In this document: piece by piece, positions 1 to 7,340 of the stretch
How the letters are laid out: every line of letters starts with the position of its first letter
How positions within the stretch are numbered: the first letter of the stretch is position 1
From: Gammaproteobacteria bacterium
Lineage (GTDB): Bacteria; Pseudomonadota; Gammaproteobacteria; Pseudomonadales; Azotimanducaceae_A
Assembly: GCA_012960755.1 (NCBI GenBank)
Contig: DUAT01000148.1
Span: forward strand, 1 to 14,552
Direction: 5' to 3'
DNA: 14,552 nucleotides
Notes under the pieces: generated by a model
Told to the model about the DNA's origin: nothing
The model's input: only the letters and a program-made list of their open reading frames with translations
Database searches by the model: none
Translations under genes and position numbers: made by a program

Positions 1-96
1 TTAGACGCTGAAGGCTGAAAAGCGGCCGGCGTGTGAACAGCGTGTGACACCAACAGGTTCACCAGCAAACCGTACCTTATGATGGCTTCGTTTCAT
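1..96 (-). other. possible 31-aa open reading frame at the window edge
   Basis: A short minus-strand frame opens with ATG at 96-94 and stops with TAA at 3-1. It gives a 31-residue basic peptide ending in SAFSV. I do not recognise it. It could be a small hypothetical gene or the tail of a decayed one. No strong ribosome binding site is visible. On the plus strand the octamer GCGTGTGA occurs twice (29-36 and 40-47), 11 bases apart, which is about one helical turn and could be a protein-binding site or chance. The stretch 97-229 holds no gene I can support beyond the C-rich repeat listed separately. Confidence 0.15.
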
Positions 97-155
97 GGAG
101 GAGTAAGGGCGCATGTATTAATGGGTAATTATAGTGCTACGAAAGCAGCAATTGT

Positions 156-186
156 CCCAGCAGCACCCCACCGCCCCTTTTCCCCC
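156..186 (-). repeat. C-rich repeat copy 1, potential G-quadruplex on minus strand
   Basis: Four cytosine runs on the plus strand (156-158, 166-169, 174-177, 182-186) are separated by loops of 7, 4 and 4 bases. The minus strand therefore meets the canonical G3+N1-7 quadruplex rule. Bases 156-177 match 1499-1520 at 21 of 22 positions, so this is a repeated sequence and not just compositional bias. It lies just past the 3' end of the minus-strand phosphorylase gene, where a structured transcript end could act. Confidence 0.5.
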
Positions 187-229
187 TCACTTTTTCCTCT
201 CACTTCTCCGTTCCTGCCAGGGATGCGGC

Positions 230-1066
230 CTACCGCTCCCCGATACAGGTATCGCCACACTGGGGCGTATGCGCGTTCAATCGGGCTACGGTATCAAGGA
301 TGATAGGGGTCGCTTGCTCGGCGATCTTCTCACCGGTGTCCATCTCTGAGTCGAAGGTGAAAGAGCCGACTCCTTCCGCGGGGTTGGAGACGGAATTCAG
401 AACCGCGAAGTGTATTCCGAGTTGCCTCGCGTAGATTGCCTCGGTTCCGATGTTATGGGTGACGAAGTCCCCTCCCATGCGGCCGTAATTGCGCACCTCC
501 GCCGGGGTTTCATAGCGGCTCGAATCGGTTTGCACCACGGTGCCGGCGGTGTGGACCTTTCCCACCGTGTAATGGGCGTTCGCCAGCTCGATGAGGATTT
601 CCCGGATATCCGGGCAGAACGGCGGATTAAAACGCGAGCGCACCGCATCGCGGGTGATGGCCGCCTCAGCCAGGACGCTCGCCGGCCGGTGGTAATTGAA
701 ATTCATCAGATCGTCGGGAATGAAGGCGTCGCCTACCCGGTAGGACTCATTCACCGCACCTCCCGTGGCGCCGCCAATGGCGTGGGTTACGCCGAGGTTG
801 TAAAGCGCGGCCAGGGTCGTAACAAAGTTCCTGCCCTCGTGATATTCCTTACTCGTAAAATCCGCGACGCCGTGAAAAGGGATGAAATAGAATCCGGCGT
901 TCTTGTAACGCATCCGGTGGATGGTGGGGCTCTTGCCCGCCGCGGTGTCCACCCGGAACTGCCGTTCAACCTCCGCCAACCCTTCCGCGAAGGGGCGATC
1001 CCCGCGAAAACTCCGGTCAAAGGTCGAACCGCCGACAACCGCGATTGTGATATCTTCGTCTGTCAT
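230..1066 (-). CDS. purine nucleoside phosphorylase / methylthioadenosine phosphorylase family protein, probably 6-oxopurine type
   Basis: A 278-residue protein of the PNP/MTAP family (phosphorylase superfamily). Family members split a purine nucleoside with phosphate into free base and (methylthio)ribose-1-phosphate in the cytoplasm. Visible family features are the N-terminal glycine-rich strand with VVGGS (residues 10-14), an HG at 65-66 in the usual RHG position, the long conserved block around GRNFVTTLAALYNLGV (78-93), and the purine-site block SSRYETPAEVR (182-192) corresponding to the GPRF-T-AE motif. After VLNSV the family's base-recognising residue is N228 (SNPAEG). MTAP has Asp there, while 6-oxopurine enzymes such as methylthioinosine phosphorylase have Asn, so hypoxanthine or guanine nucleosides are the likelier substrates. 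Length is normal. The start codon is a weak choice, with no strong Shine-Dalgarno; a TATACT box lies about 35 bases upstream on the minus strand. It stands alone and is separated from the next minus-strand gene by 75 bases. Confidence 0.85.
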   Translation of the reverse strand: MTDEDITIAVVGGSTFDRSFRGDRPFAEGLAEVERQFRVDTAAGKSPTIHRMRYKNAGFYFIPFHGVADFTSKEYHEGRNFVTTLAALYNLGVTHAIGGATGGAVNESYRVGDAFIPDDLMNFNYHRPASVLAEAAITRDAVRSRFNPPFCPDIREILIELANAHYTVGKVHTAGTVVQTDSSRYETPAEVRNYGRMGGDFVTHNIGTEAIYARQLGIHFAVLNSVSNPAEGVGSFTFDSEMDTGEKIAEQATPIILDTVARLNAHTPQCGDTCIGER

Positions 1067-1141
1067 GGTCTTGTCCGCTTCCGAAGATAGGAAGTATAAA
1101 CCACATTTTCCGAAGAACGGTCATGTATGGTGGTTGCTGAA

Positions 1142-1429
1142 CTACTGACAAGCTCTGGCTATGGCCGCCATCTCCCCGGTGGTGGCCACTAGCCCATACT
1201 TTTCGATCAACCTATCCCACCGTTGAGCATAGCTACACCTGTTAATCGCTGGCATCCATTGGTCTGGACCTTTAGAACCCTTACTCCTATTTGCAGATGA
1301 GGAAGTCGCCAAAAGATTATCGGGATCGTTAGCGAACGCTTGTTTCCTGGCGCTAGACCATTTATCGCCACCGTGGGCGCTAGTTGTTGCAGAGTAAAGC
1401 GAGAGTAACAAGAAGATAAGTTTTAGCAT
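1142..1429 (-). CDS. truncated DUF1524/GmrSD-type HNH nuclease: signal peptide joined to C-terminal half
   Basis: A 95-residue protein. Residues 1-18 form a clear Sec signal peptide (MLK, hydrophobic LIFLLLSLYSA, cleavage near TSA/HG). Residues 19-95 match the C-terminal half of small secreted HNH endonucleases of the DUF1524 type: a KWSSARKQAFANDPDNL block, NRSKG-KGPDQW, a conserved Cys in RCSYA, a KYGL stretch and a terminal AC pair. In full-length relatives about 100 residues lie between signal and this block, including the D/E-H-[IV]-V motif with the catalytic His. That part is absent here. The protein therefore looks like an internal in-frame deletion derivative, or a remnant that keeps a signal, and is probably not an active nuclease. 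The frame upstream of the ATG is closed by TAA, so the missing part is not simply mis-started. No good ribosome binding site is seen. Confidence 0.6.
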   Translation of the reverse strand: MLKLIFLLLSLYSATTSAHGGDKWSSARKQAFANDPDNLLATSSSANRSKGSKGPDQWMPAINRCSYAQRWDRLIEKYGLVATTGEMAAIARACQ

Positions 1430-1498
1430 TTGATTATGTTAAAAGATCTCAATCACAGTGGTGTAGAACCTGATATCTTACCCCGCTAGCATTTCCGG

Positions 1499-1530
1499 CC
1501 CAGCAACACCCCACCGCCCCCCTACCCCCA
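1499..1530 (-). repeat. C-rich repeat copy 2, potential G-quadruplex on minus strand
   Basis: This is the second copy of the repeat at 156-186, in the same orientation and 1.34 kb away. Its cytosine runs are 1499-1501, 1509-1512, 1517-1522 and 1525-1529, with loops of 7, 4 and 2 bases, so the minus strand again satisfies the canonical quadruplex rule. The two copies bracket the phosphorylase gene and the HNH fragment. Downstream, ACTCCTGNACT occurs twice (1545-1555 and 1586-1596). The rest of the gap 1430-1683 holds no recognisable gene; it must contain the sulfatase promoter, which I could not place. Confidence 0.5.
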
Positions 1531-1683
1531 CTTCACAGAATGGGACTCCTGCACTAGATAGGTATTAGTGGTTTGGAGGAATGATACTCCTGTACTTCAG
1601 TTTAAAAGTAGCAGATGTATCTCTTAGTGAATCAGGTCATTTGGTACCATGGTGGCTGACGCCGCACACAATTACCACACCCT

Positions 1684-3231
1684 ATGAAATTTACAGGAAG
1701 CCAGCACTTGAATAACAGCATACCTTTTACCATATCGTTATTTTTGATTAGCACGCTCATATTATCTTGTAATCATGAAACAACAGATTCAAACAAAATA
1801 GGAGTTAAGAACAGAGAAGCTACTCGTCCTAACGTTATATTAATGCTGACTGACGATCAGGGGTATGCCGATGTCGGGGTTTATGGGGCCACAGACCTGC
1901 GCACACCGCACCTGGATAAATTGGCTGCTGACGGGATCCAGTTCCTCGATTTCTATGCCCAACCTTATTGCGGGCCTACAAGGGCGGCCCTGCTGACTGG
2001 TTCCTATCCCATACGAATTGCAGAACCGGGGAACAGGAAAATCCCGAATACAACACCCCACACCAAAGAATTGACAATTGCCGAAGTGCTTAAGGATGCC
2101 GGTTACGCCACTGCCGCGATCGGAAAGTGGCACTTGGCTGGAGACGGCGAAGCACCCTGGGATTTCGCGCCACCCCCGTTACCGCCGGGTAGAGCGGGTG
2201 GTAAAGGTCCATTCAAGGCCGAACTCATGCCCAAAGCACGGGGCTTTGATTATTTTTTTGGGACGCCGATGCACAATGGTTATACAAAGGAAGTCGATCA
2301 CCGGCGATTCATCGTCGAACTGATGCGTAACGACGAAGTGGTGCAAAGCCCCGCGGACATGGATCTGTTGACGAAGACATATACTGAAGAAACTATAGAG
2401 TTTATTCGGGCGCATGAAGATGGACCCTTCTTTATCTATCTGGCACACACCATGCCCCATACTCCGCTCGGTGCTTCCGAAGCATTTCGCGGAAAGTCAG
2501 CTCGCGGGCTTTACGGGGATGCCATTGAAGAACTTGACTGGAGTGTAGGCCGAATCCTGGCGGAATTGAAACTACTAGATCTAGATAAAAACACCCTCGT
2601 CATCTTCGCGTCCGACAATGGTCCGGAAGTCCGGAAGGAACTGGGAAAGCATATTGGCAATGCCAAACCCTTAAAAGGCGGGAAGTATTCCAACTGGGAG
2701 GGCGGCGTCCGGGTACCGGCCATTATGCGTTGGCCCGACAGGATCCCGAAAGGAGTTGTCAGTCGGGAAATCGTCAGCATCATGGATCTTTACCCGACAC
2801 TAGCACATTTAGGTAACGGGGAACTGCCTCGTGACCTTAAAATTGACGGAAAAAATATTCTGCCGTTAATGTTTAATCAGCCGGGAGCGCGTAGTCCCCA
2901 TAAAAGCTACTTTTATTATGCACTCACGAAATTGCAGGCTGTACGTATGGACCGGTGGAAACTTGTTTTGCCAAGGAGTGCCGACTCACCTCACATGCTC
3001 TGGTTAGGAAAGTATATGGAGACTGTTAAAAAACCGCTGCTTTTTGATCTACATACTGATATCGCCGAGCAACATGACCTGTCAGATGAGAGGCCGGAGG
3101 TGGTGGCCACACTGATGAATGAAATTGAATGGGCACGATCAGAATTAGGTGATTACAATCAAATAGGAAGCGGTGCACGATTTTTCGATCCCGGCCCTAA
3201 AAGACAATTCACTTATTTTTCTGAAGAATAG
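1684..3231 (+). CDS. lipoprotein sulfatase (arylsulfatase family, formylglycine type)
   Basis: A 515-residue type I sulfatase of the alkaline phosphatase superfamily, which hydrolyses sulfate esters. The N-terminus has a hydrophobic stretch (about 15-27) followed by S28-C29, a plausible lipobox, so it is probably a membrane-anchored periplasmic or surface lipoprotein. The metal-binding DDQG follows at 57-60. The active-site signature is C96-G-P-T-R, the CxPxR form in which the Cys is oxidised to formylglycine, then the usual AALLTG. GKWHL lies near 140-150, and an ASDNGPE metal motif follows in the middle. Length and domain order are normal, including the C-terminal RMDRWKL-type strand. A maturation enzyme (FGE or anSME) is not in this window. 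The Shine-Dalgarno before the ATG is poor, but the complete signal region supports this start. The natural sulfate ester cannot be told from sequence; a polysaccharide or aryl sulfate is likeliest. Confidence 0.93.
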   Translation: MKFTGSQHLNNSIPFTISLFLISTLILSCNHETTDSNKIGVKNREATRPNVILMLTDDQGYADVGVYGATDLRTPHLDKLAADGIQFLDFYAQPYCGPTRAALLTGSYPIRIAEPGNRKIPNTTPHTKELTIAEVLKDAGYATAAIGKWHLAGDGEAPWDFAPPPLPPGRAGGKGPFKAELMPKARGFDYFFGTPMHNGYTKEVDHRRFIVELMRNDEVVQSPADMDLLTKTYTEETIEFIRAHEDGPFFIYLAHTMPHTPLGASEAFRGKSARGLYGDAIEELDWSVGRILAELKLLDLDKNTLVIFASDNGPEVRKELGKHIGNAKPLKGGKYSNWEGGVRVPAIMRWPDRIPKGVVSREIVSIMDLYPTLAHLGNGELPRDLKIDGKNILPLMFNQPGARSPHKSYFYYALTKLQAVRMDRWKLVLPRSADSPHMLWLGKYMETVKKPLLFDLHTDIAEQHDLSDERPEVVATLMNEIEWARSELGDYNQIGSGARFFDPGPKRQFTYFSEE

Positions 3232-3260
3232 ACCAACTTGGAGTATTTGGTTTTGTACTG

Positions 3261-3512
3261 CTAATGCTTACCAGAAGAATGATCTATCGACAATTGCACT
3301 AGTCGCAGTGGATCATTTTCAATAGATTTAATCTTATCTAGCATCAGACGGTGTAGGCGTTCAACAATTCCTGCCTTCTCATCTAGAAGATTAAAAAATT
3401 CAAGTGGGTCTTCTGCCTGATTGAAAAGCTCAATAGGCTTATAGTTTTTATCCGCCAACAACTTCCAATCGCCGTCACGGATTACGTATTCTGCATCCGT
3501 ATCACTGGGCAT
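3261..3512 (-). pseudogene. C-terminal fragment of a second sulfatase
   Basis: This 83-codon frame encodes only the C-terminal subdomain seen in sulfatases: the strand IRDGDWKLLADK, the turn IELFNQAEDPLEFFNL, and the helix that follows. The catalytic domain with the formylglycine motif is missing, so it cannot be an active sulfatase. It does not closely resemble the C-terminus of the complete sulfatases nearby and so is not a local duplication of them. It lies directly behind the MFS gene, in the same frame: the MFS stop TGA (3518-3516), one Ala codon, then ATG at 3512. No ribosome binding site is seen. A remnant left by deletion or insertion is the simplest reading; expression by reinitiation or readthrough from the transporter is possible but unsupported. 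Confidence 0.7.
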
Positions 3513-3515
3513 TGC

Positions 3516-4700
3516 TCACGAACGGGTCACCGAATTGAATTGATCTTCCCGTTGATGGAGGTGTTTATAGAGGCTAAGTAGTAGAATGCTTACTAGTACT
3601 GTCACTTGAATGCCAAGAAAGATCACTAACGCTGCTGACACGCTGCCCAGTCTTTCTACAGCTGCACTGCTGAACCAAGGCGCAGCACCCGACCCAATGC
3701 CACCTGCAACGAGAATATAGGCGACATGTTTGTGTGTTGGTTTAGCAACAAAACTCAAACCGAATGCTGTGTAGCCATTAAAGGTTGCTCCTACCGAAGC
3801 GCCGACAATGTAAGCCGTTATCAGCGCCATTTGCAAATCTTCGACAGAGACAAGCATCCACAGCCCTGTTGCACCGATGGTGAGCATTATCATCAGGAAA
3901 TAGTCTATTTGTATTCGGGACACAAGCCATGTTCCGGCTAATGATCCACAGAACGCGCCTATGAAGATGTTCGTCAGTAGGCCGCCTGATGCAGCAATGT
4001 CAGCATCGAAACGTTCAACGATGTACTGAGGCGCCCAGATAAATATGGAAATTTTGGCGGTCATGAATAGCAGCAAGCTGATCCCCACAAGCAGAATCCC
4101 CGGGGCCCATTGAGTTTGGGGCGTAGGCGTTTCTTCGCTGACTGAGGCATGTTTTAATTCAGTTCTGGCCGCAATGGTTGAAATTGCCAGCGCGAGGACG
4201 CCGACCACGGCATAGGTGCTTGCCCAATGAAAACCTGACGTAAGAAACCAGGTCGTCAGGGCGGTAAATATAATGCCGCCGCCATTAAACATGGCATCCT
4301 GGGCGATAAGCATTGTCTGGCGCGGTTTCTCTTGCCATAGAGTACTGACGAGTGTGCTGGCACCGCATACCTGAACGCCGGCAAACAGGCCGATCGCGAA
4401 CAGAAAGAGAGGAAGTGTTTTGTCACTGTTCAGCGCATACAAACCCGCGATGGCCACCGCCAGGGCTAAGTATCCCAGAACAGTGACTGACTTAAGGTGA
4501 AAATAGTCGAACACAAAAAATGACAGAACAGAGCCTGCGAAAACGCCGATGGTAAAGTACCCGAAGCTCGCCACCGCGTCTGTTAAAGAGATACCAAAAG
4601 CCAGAGCAACAGGTTCGCTGATCAGACCGATCGGGTTTAATAAGCCAGACATCAGAAATGACGCAAAAATACAGATCAGAACAGTGTTTATACGGTTCAT
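3516..4700 (-). CDS. major facilitator superfamily transporter, TsgA-like
   Basis: A 394-residue integral membrane protein with about 12 hydrophobic segments in two halves, separated by a polar loop near residues 182-198 (ELKHASVSEETPTPQTQW). The first half (INTVLICIFASFLMSGLLNPIG-type start, then a GYFTIG segment and the basic-free DYFHLK loop) resembles the TsgA branch of MFS. The substrate is not predictable. It is complete at both ends by length. Its start lies 183 bases from the divergent oxygenase gene at 4884, so the two probably share a regulatory region. A sulfatase fragment follows in frame directly after its stop. Possible roles are uptake or export of a small product of the neighbouring sulfatase or oxygenase; this is inference from position only. 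Confidence 0.85.
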   Translation of the reverse strand: MNRINTVLICIFASFLMSGLLNPIGLISEPVALAFGISLTDAVASFGYFTIGVFAGSVLSFFVFDYFHLKSVTVLGYLALAVAIAGLYALNSDKTLPLFLFAIGLFAGVQVCGASTLVSTLWQEKPRQTMLIAQDAMFNGGGIIFTALTTWFLTSGFHWASTYAVVGVLALAISTIAARTELKHASVSEETPTPQTQWAPGILLVGISLLLFMTAKISIFIWAPQYIVERFDADIAASGGLLTNIFIGAFCGSLAGTWLVSRIQIDYFLMIMLTIGATGLWMLVSVEDLQMALITAYIVGASVGATFNGYTAFGLSFVAKPTHKHVAYILVAGGIGSGAAPWFSSAAVERLGSVSAALVIFLGIQVTVLVSILLLSLYKHLHQREDQFNSVTRS

Positions 4701-4883
4701 CAGATGATTGTACTGCGGACAGCGAGTTTTCCATGTGTCTGGGCAATAGGAACCATAAAGCGCATTTCCTCAGATTGTAAAAGTCTTCGCGTAGGTAGCG
4801 TTCCAGTTTCCTGTCCGACTGTACGTGACCTGTTCCCACACATATCATACAGTCATATTCATTCTTATGAGATTAACATAGCA

Positions 4884-5894
4884 ATGACGATACCTGTGGT
4901 GGACTTGTCCCCCTGCTTCAGTTCGCGAATCAAAAGTGATGATCTAGATGCTTTGGCCGGGCAATGGGACAGGGCTATGTCAAAGTTCGGATTCGCGGTA
5001 GTCGTGGGACACCCTGTTCCACACCAACAAGTGAGCACCTTGCATGCTGCCATTCGCAAGTTCTTCGAGTCTACTCCGAGTGAACTGAAGCAAATGTTTG
5101 AGCATGGGCCATATGGGAGTCCGGATGGAGGTTATAAAGGTCTTGGATACGAGTCAGTGGGGACAACGTGGAAGCTGGGTACGGTCGAAGCTGATAATGA
5201 CAACAAAAAGAGGGTTGCCCCTGCAGACATTGTGGAGAACTATGTTTTCCGTGGTCTGCCAGCGAGTTGGAAAGAAGGGGAATCCGCGAAGGCACACCCA
5301 GTTGAGCTCGAAAGATTGGCTGGACCGTACGTCGCACAAGTTTTGAAAATCAGCAACGTTATTCACCGTTTGTCTGCTCGTGCCTTAGGTGTAGAAGACT
5401 TGTTCTTTGACCAGTACTTTGACTCGACCCCAGAGACAGAGTACTCGCTGCGATTAGCGTACTATCCACCCACAGCAGAGCACAGCTTGGAAAGTGACAG
5501 CATCCGATACGGAGCTCACACGGACTATACCGGCTATACGATCTTGTACCAGGATCCGGATGATCAAGGAAATAGTAATAGTGGCGGTTTACAAGTGCTG
5601 GTGGATGGCCAGTGGCAATATGTCCCGCATGTGGAGAACGGTTTTGTGGTGAACGCCGGGGACTTGTGGCCAATTTGGAGCAACGGCAGGTGGATCAGTG
5701 CTGTGCATCGAGTAACGAATCCAGCCAAGAATAGTGAGTATAGTCATCAGTCAAGGGTGAGCATACCGTTTTTTACCGGACCGAGGGGAGATACTTTGGT
5801 GGAACCAATAGTGATAAATGGAGACAAGCCAAAGTTTCAGGCGGTTGAAGCTAATCAGCATTTGCAGTCCAAGGTGAAGGCTTCGAATATTTAG
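4884..5894 (+). CDS. isopenicillin N synthase-like Fe(II)/2-oxoglutarate dioxygenase
   Basis: A 336-residue cytoplasmic oxygenase of the IPNS/2OG-Fe(II) family. It has the N-terminal DIOX_N domain starting with IPVVDLSP (3-10) and the jelly-roll domain with the metal triad H212-x-D214 (GAHTDYT) and H275 (AVHRV), then R291-x-S293 (RVSIPFF), which binds the 2-oxoglutarate carboxylate. All catalytic residues are present. The longer frame opens at 4704, but the extra 60 residues are unlike the family and overlap the control region. ATG 4884 puts IPVVDLS at the proper N-terminus, with only a weak GAG-type ribosome site. The substrate is unknown; relatives hydroxylate or desaturate small metabolites and peptides. 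The stop codon is followed within about ten bases by IS91 transposase sequence, so anything once downstream was lost or displaced. Confidence 0.9.
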   Translation: MTIPVVDLSPCFSSRIKSDDLDALAGQWDRAMSKFGFAVVVGHPVPHQQVSTLHAAIRKFFESTPSELKQMFEHGPYGSPDGGYKGLGYESVGTTWKLGTVEADNDNKKRVAPADIVENYVFRGLPASWKEGESAKAHPVELERLAGPYVAQVLKISNVIHRLSARALGVEDLFFDQYFDSTPETEYSLRLAYYPPTAEHSLESDSIRYGAHTDYTGYTILYQDPDDQGNSNSGGLQVLVDGQWQYVPHVENGFVVNAGDLWPIWSNGRWISAVHRVTNPAKNSEYSHQSRVSIPFFTGPRGDTLVEPIVINGDKPKFQAVEANQHLQSKVKASNI

Positions 5895-5895
5895 C

Positions 5896-6216
5896 TCCGG
5901 CCGCAAAACTCCCTATAACGATGCTACCCATGTGGTCTTAAGTCCGATGGAATTCATGGAGCGATTAGCAGCGCTGGTGCCCAGATCGCATGTGAACCTG
6001 ACTCGCTTACACGGGGTGTTCTCTCCCTACAGTAAACTGCGCCAGTATGTCGTTCCGCAGAAACCTGTAGAAGAACAAGAGAGTCAGAAACCGAATGCCT
6101 ACTCAATGACTTGGGCGCAGCGTCTCAAGCGCATGTTTGCCATAGATATAGAGAAATGTAAAAAGTGCGGTGAGCCTGGCCAGATCATTGCGTCTATTAC
6201 TGCCGGCCAGATATAG
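5896..6216 (+). mobile_element. IS91-family transposase remnant (C-terminal fragment)
   Basis: The reading frame from about 5902 encodes KTPYNDATHVV, SPMEFMERLAALVPR, VNLTRLHGVFSPYSKLR, SMTWAQRLKRMF and IDIEKCKKCG, in order. This is the well-known C-terminal block of IS91-type (Y2 HUH, rolling-circle) transposases, including the C-x2-C pair near the end. The catalytic HUH and double-Tyr regions are missing, and the usual ending after ASIEDP is replaced by ASITAGQI and a stop, so it is broken at both ends. A GTG at 5932 could start a 94-codon frame, but there is no reason to call it a working gene. It is wedged between the oxygenase stop and the ribosome site of the phosphodiesterase gene. A short direct repeat GGCCAGAT (6178-6185, 6205-6212) lies at its right end. 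Confidence 0.85.
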
Positions 6217-6230
6217 AGAGCGAGGCTAAC

Positions 6231-6980
6231 GTGTATACATTTTTAGACCATCCTGGAGTCCTTGCTTTCGCACATCGAGGCGATCATGACTCGGGCCCTG
6301 AAAACACGCTGCCTGCGTTTGCGGGGGCCGTCGACCAAGGCTTCAAATACCTCGAAACTGATACACATTGCACCAGGGATGGGGTGCTAATGGCTTTCCA
6401 TGACCAACAACTGGATCGGGTCACAGATCAAACCGGGAAAATATCCGAATTAGATTACGAAGTAGTTCGCCGCGCCCGGGTTGGCGGGTCAGAAACCATA
6501 CCTAGCTTGGAAGATCTCATAGAAAGCTTCCCAGAGGCTCGATTCAATATTGATCTCAAAGCTGATACCACTGTGATTCCCTTTATTAATCTAATCCGAA
6601 AATTAAAATGCGTAGATCGTATTTGCGTCGGCGCTTTCTCTGACCAACGGATTAACGCCGTGAGAGAGGCTTTCCCCAATGTATGTACAAGTCTAGGGCC
6701 GATTAATGTTTGCCGTGCAAGATTAACCAGTTACGGGGTGCCTTTTCTTAAGATTGAGGGGCAGTGTGCACAAGTACCTGAACGATGGCGGAAAGTAACG
6801 GTTATCGACTCACGATTTATCAGAGAGATGAAACAACGTGGCATTCAAACCCATGTGTGGACCGTAAACGATGAAGCTAACATGACACGTTTGCTGGCGT
6901 TAGGAGTCGAAGGCATCATGACCGATCGAGCAGGGCTTCTTAAAAAAGTTCTTAAAGCGAAGGGACTGTGGGTCAACTAA
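6231..6980 (+). CDS. glycerophosphodiester phosphodiesterase (GdpD/UgpQ family)
   Basis: A 249-residue TIM-barrel enzyme that splits glycerophosphodiesters to glycerol-3-phosphate and an alcohol. The signature is complete: H15-R16-G17, E24-N25-T26, E42 and D44 in LETDTH, and H57-D58 for metal and general acid-base roles. Later come a DLK at 108-110 where many relatives have EIK, and VWTVND near the C-terminus. There is no signal peptide, so it is the cytoplasmic UgpQ-like type rather than the exported GlpQ type. Translation starts at GTG 6231, with GAGG at 6222-6225 five bases upstream. It sits just behind an IS91 remnant, so its original upstream neighbour may have been lost. It may be co-transcribed with the oxygenase, but there is no functional link I can see. 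Confidence 0.92.
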   Translation: MYTFLDHPGVLAFAHRGDHDSGPENTLPAFAGAVDQGFKYLETDTHCTRDGVLMAFHDQQLDRVTDQTGKISELDYEVVRRARVGGSETIPSLEDLIESFPEARFNIDLKADTTVIPFINLIRKLKCVDRICVGAFSDQRINAVREAFPNVCTSLGPINVCRARLTSYGVPFLKIEGQCAQVPERWRKVTVIDSRFIREMKQRGIQTHVWTVNDEANMTRLLALGVEGIMTDRAGLLKKVLKAKGLWVN

Positions 6981-7340
6981 TACTAAGTTCGCCCTCAATT
7001 GGGATAAATCAGCCTAGTTCTTCTTTCCGCCGATGTTGGACAGCACTATCTTTACTCGCTTTATTGACGCATTCGCCTTTCATGGAGCGATAGAACCATT
7101 GGCAAGTAAGGAGATACCTTCGGGTTGACTATGTAGCTTTTTCATGAGGCCGAAGAATCGGAGAGCGTATGAGGCGCGATCTACAACCAGTAACCAGTTC
7201 TCGGAAAGGATGTAGTAGTCAGACATTGAGTCCGCCACCCGTCGTATCGATACTAAGACATCCCAGATGAGGCGCCCTCTCCTCGGGGTACCCCCACTTC
7301 ACGTTTGGGTCTCCTATCAGCAAACCGGATAGCTTCACCA
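6981..7340. other. 360-base stretch without a convincing gene; possible decayed small reading frames
   Basis: Between the convergent GdpD and sulfatase genes I see no recognisable gene or clear terminator. On the minus strand a frame stays open from 7298 down to TGA at 7082-7080, with an ATG at 7226 giving 48 residues (MSDYYILSENWLLVVDRA and onward). A second frame begins at ATG 7083, overlapping that stop as ATGA, and ends at 7009 after 24 codons. Two overlapping short frames can be a frameshifted remnant of one gene or a chance. I do not recognise either peptide. At 7290-7303, fourteen bases match 1523-1536 exactly, so part of the intergenic repeat occurs here too. Confidence 0.3.

Noticed and set aside
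410..1090. 226-codon plus-strand open frame
   Set aside because: It is fully antisense to the phosphorylase gene, whose protein has clear family motifs; the antisense product shows none.
3232..3260. Terminator after the first sulfatase
   Set aside because: Only a 5-base stem (ACCAA/TTGGT) with a short T-run is present, which is too weak to call.
4704..4883. 60-residue N-terminal extension of the oxygenase
   Set aside because: It is not family-like and covers the divergent control region; IPVVDLSP just after ATG 4884 is the usual N-terminus.
5932..6216. A separate 94-residue gene starting at GTG
   Set aside because: The frame and homology continue upstream of the GTG into transposase sequence; it is part of a truncated IS91 remnant.
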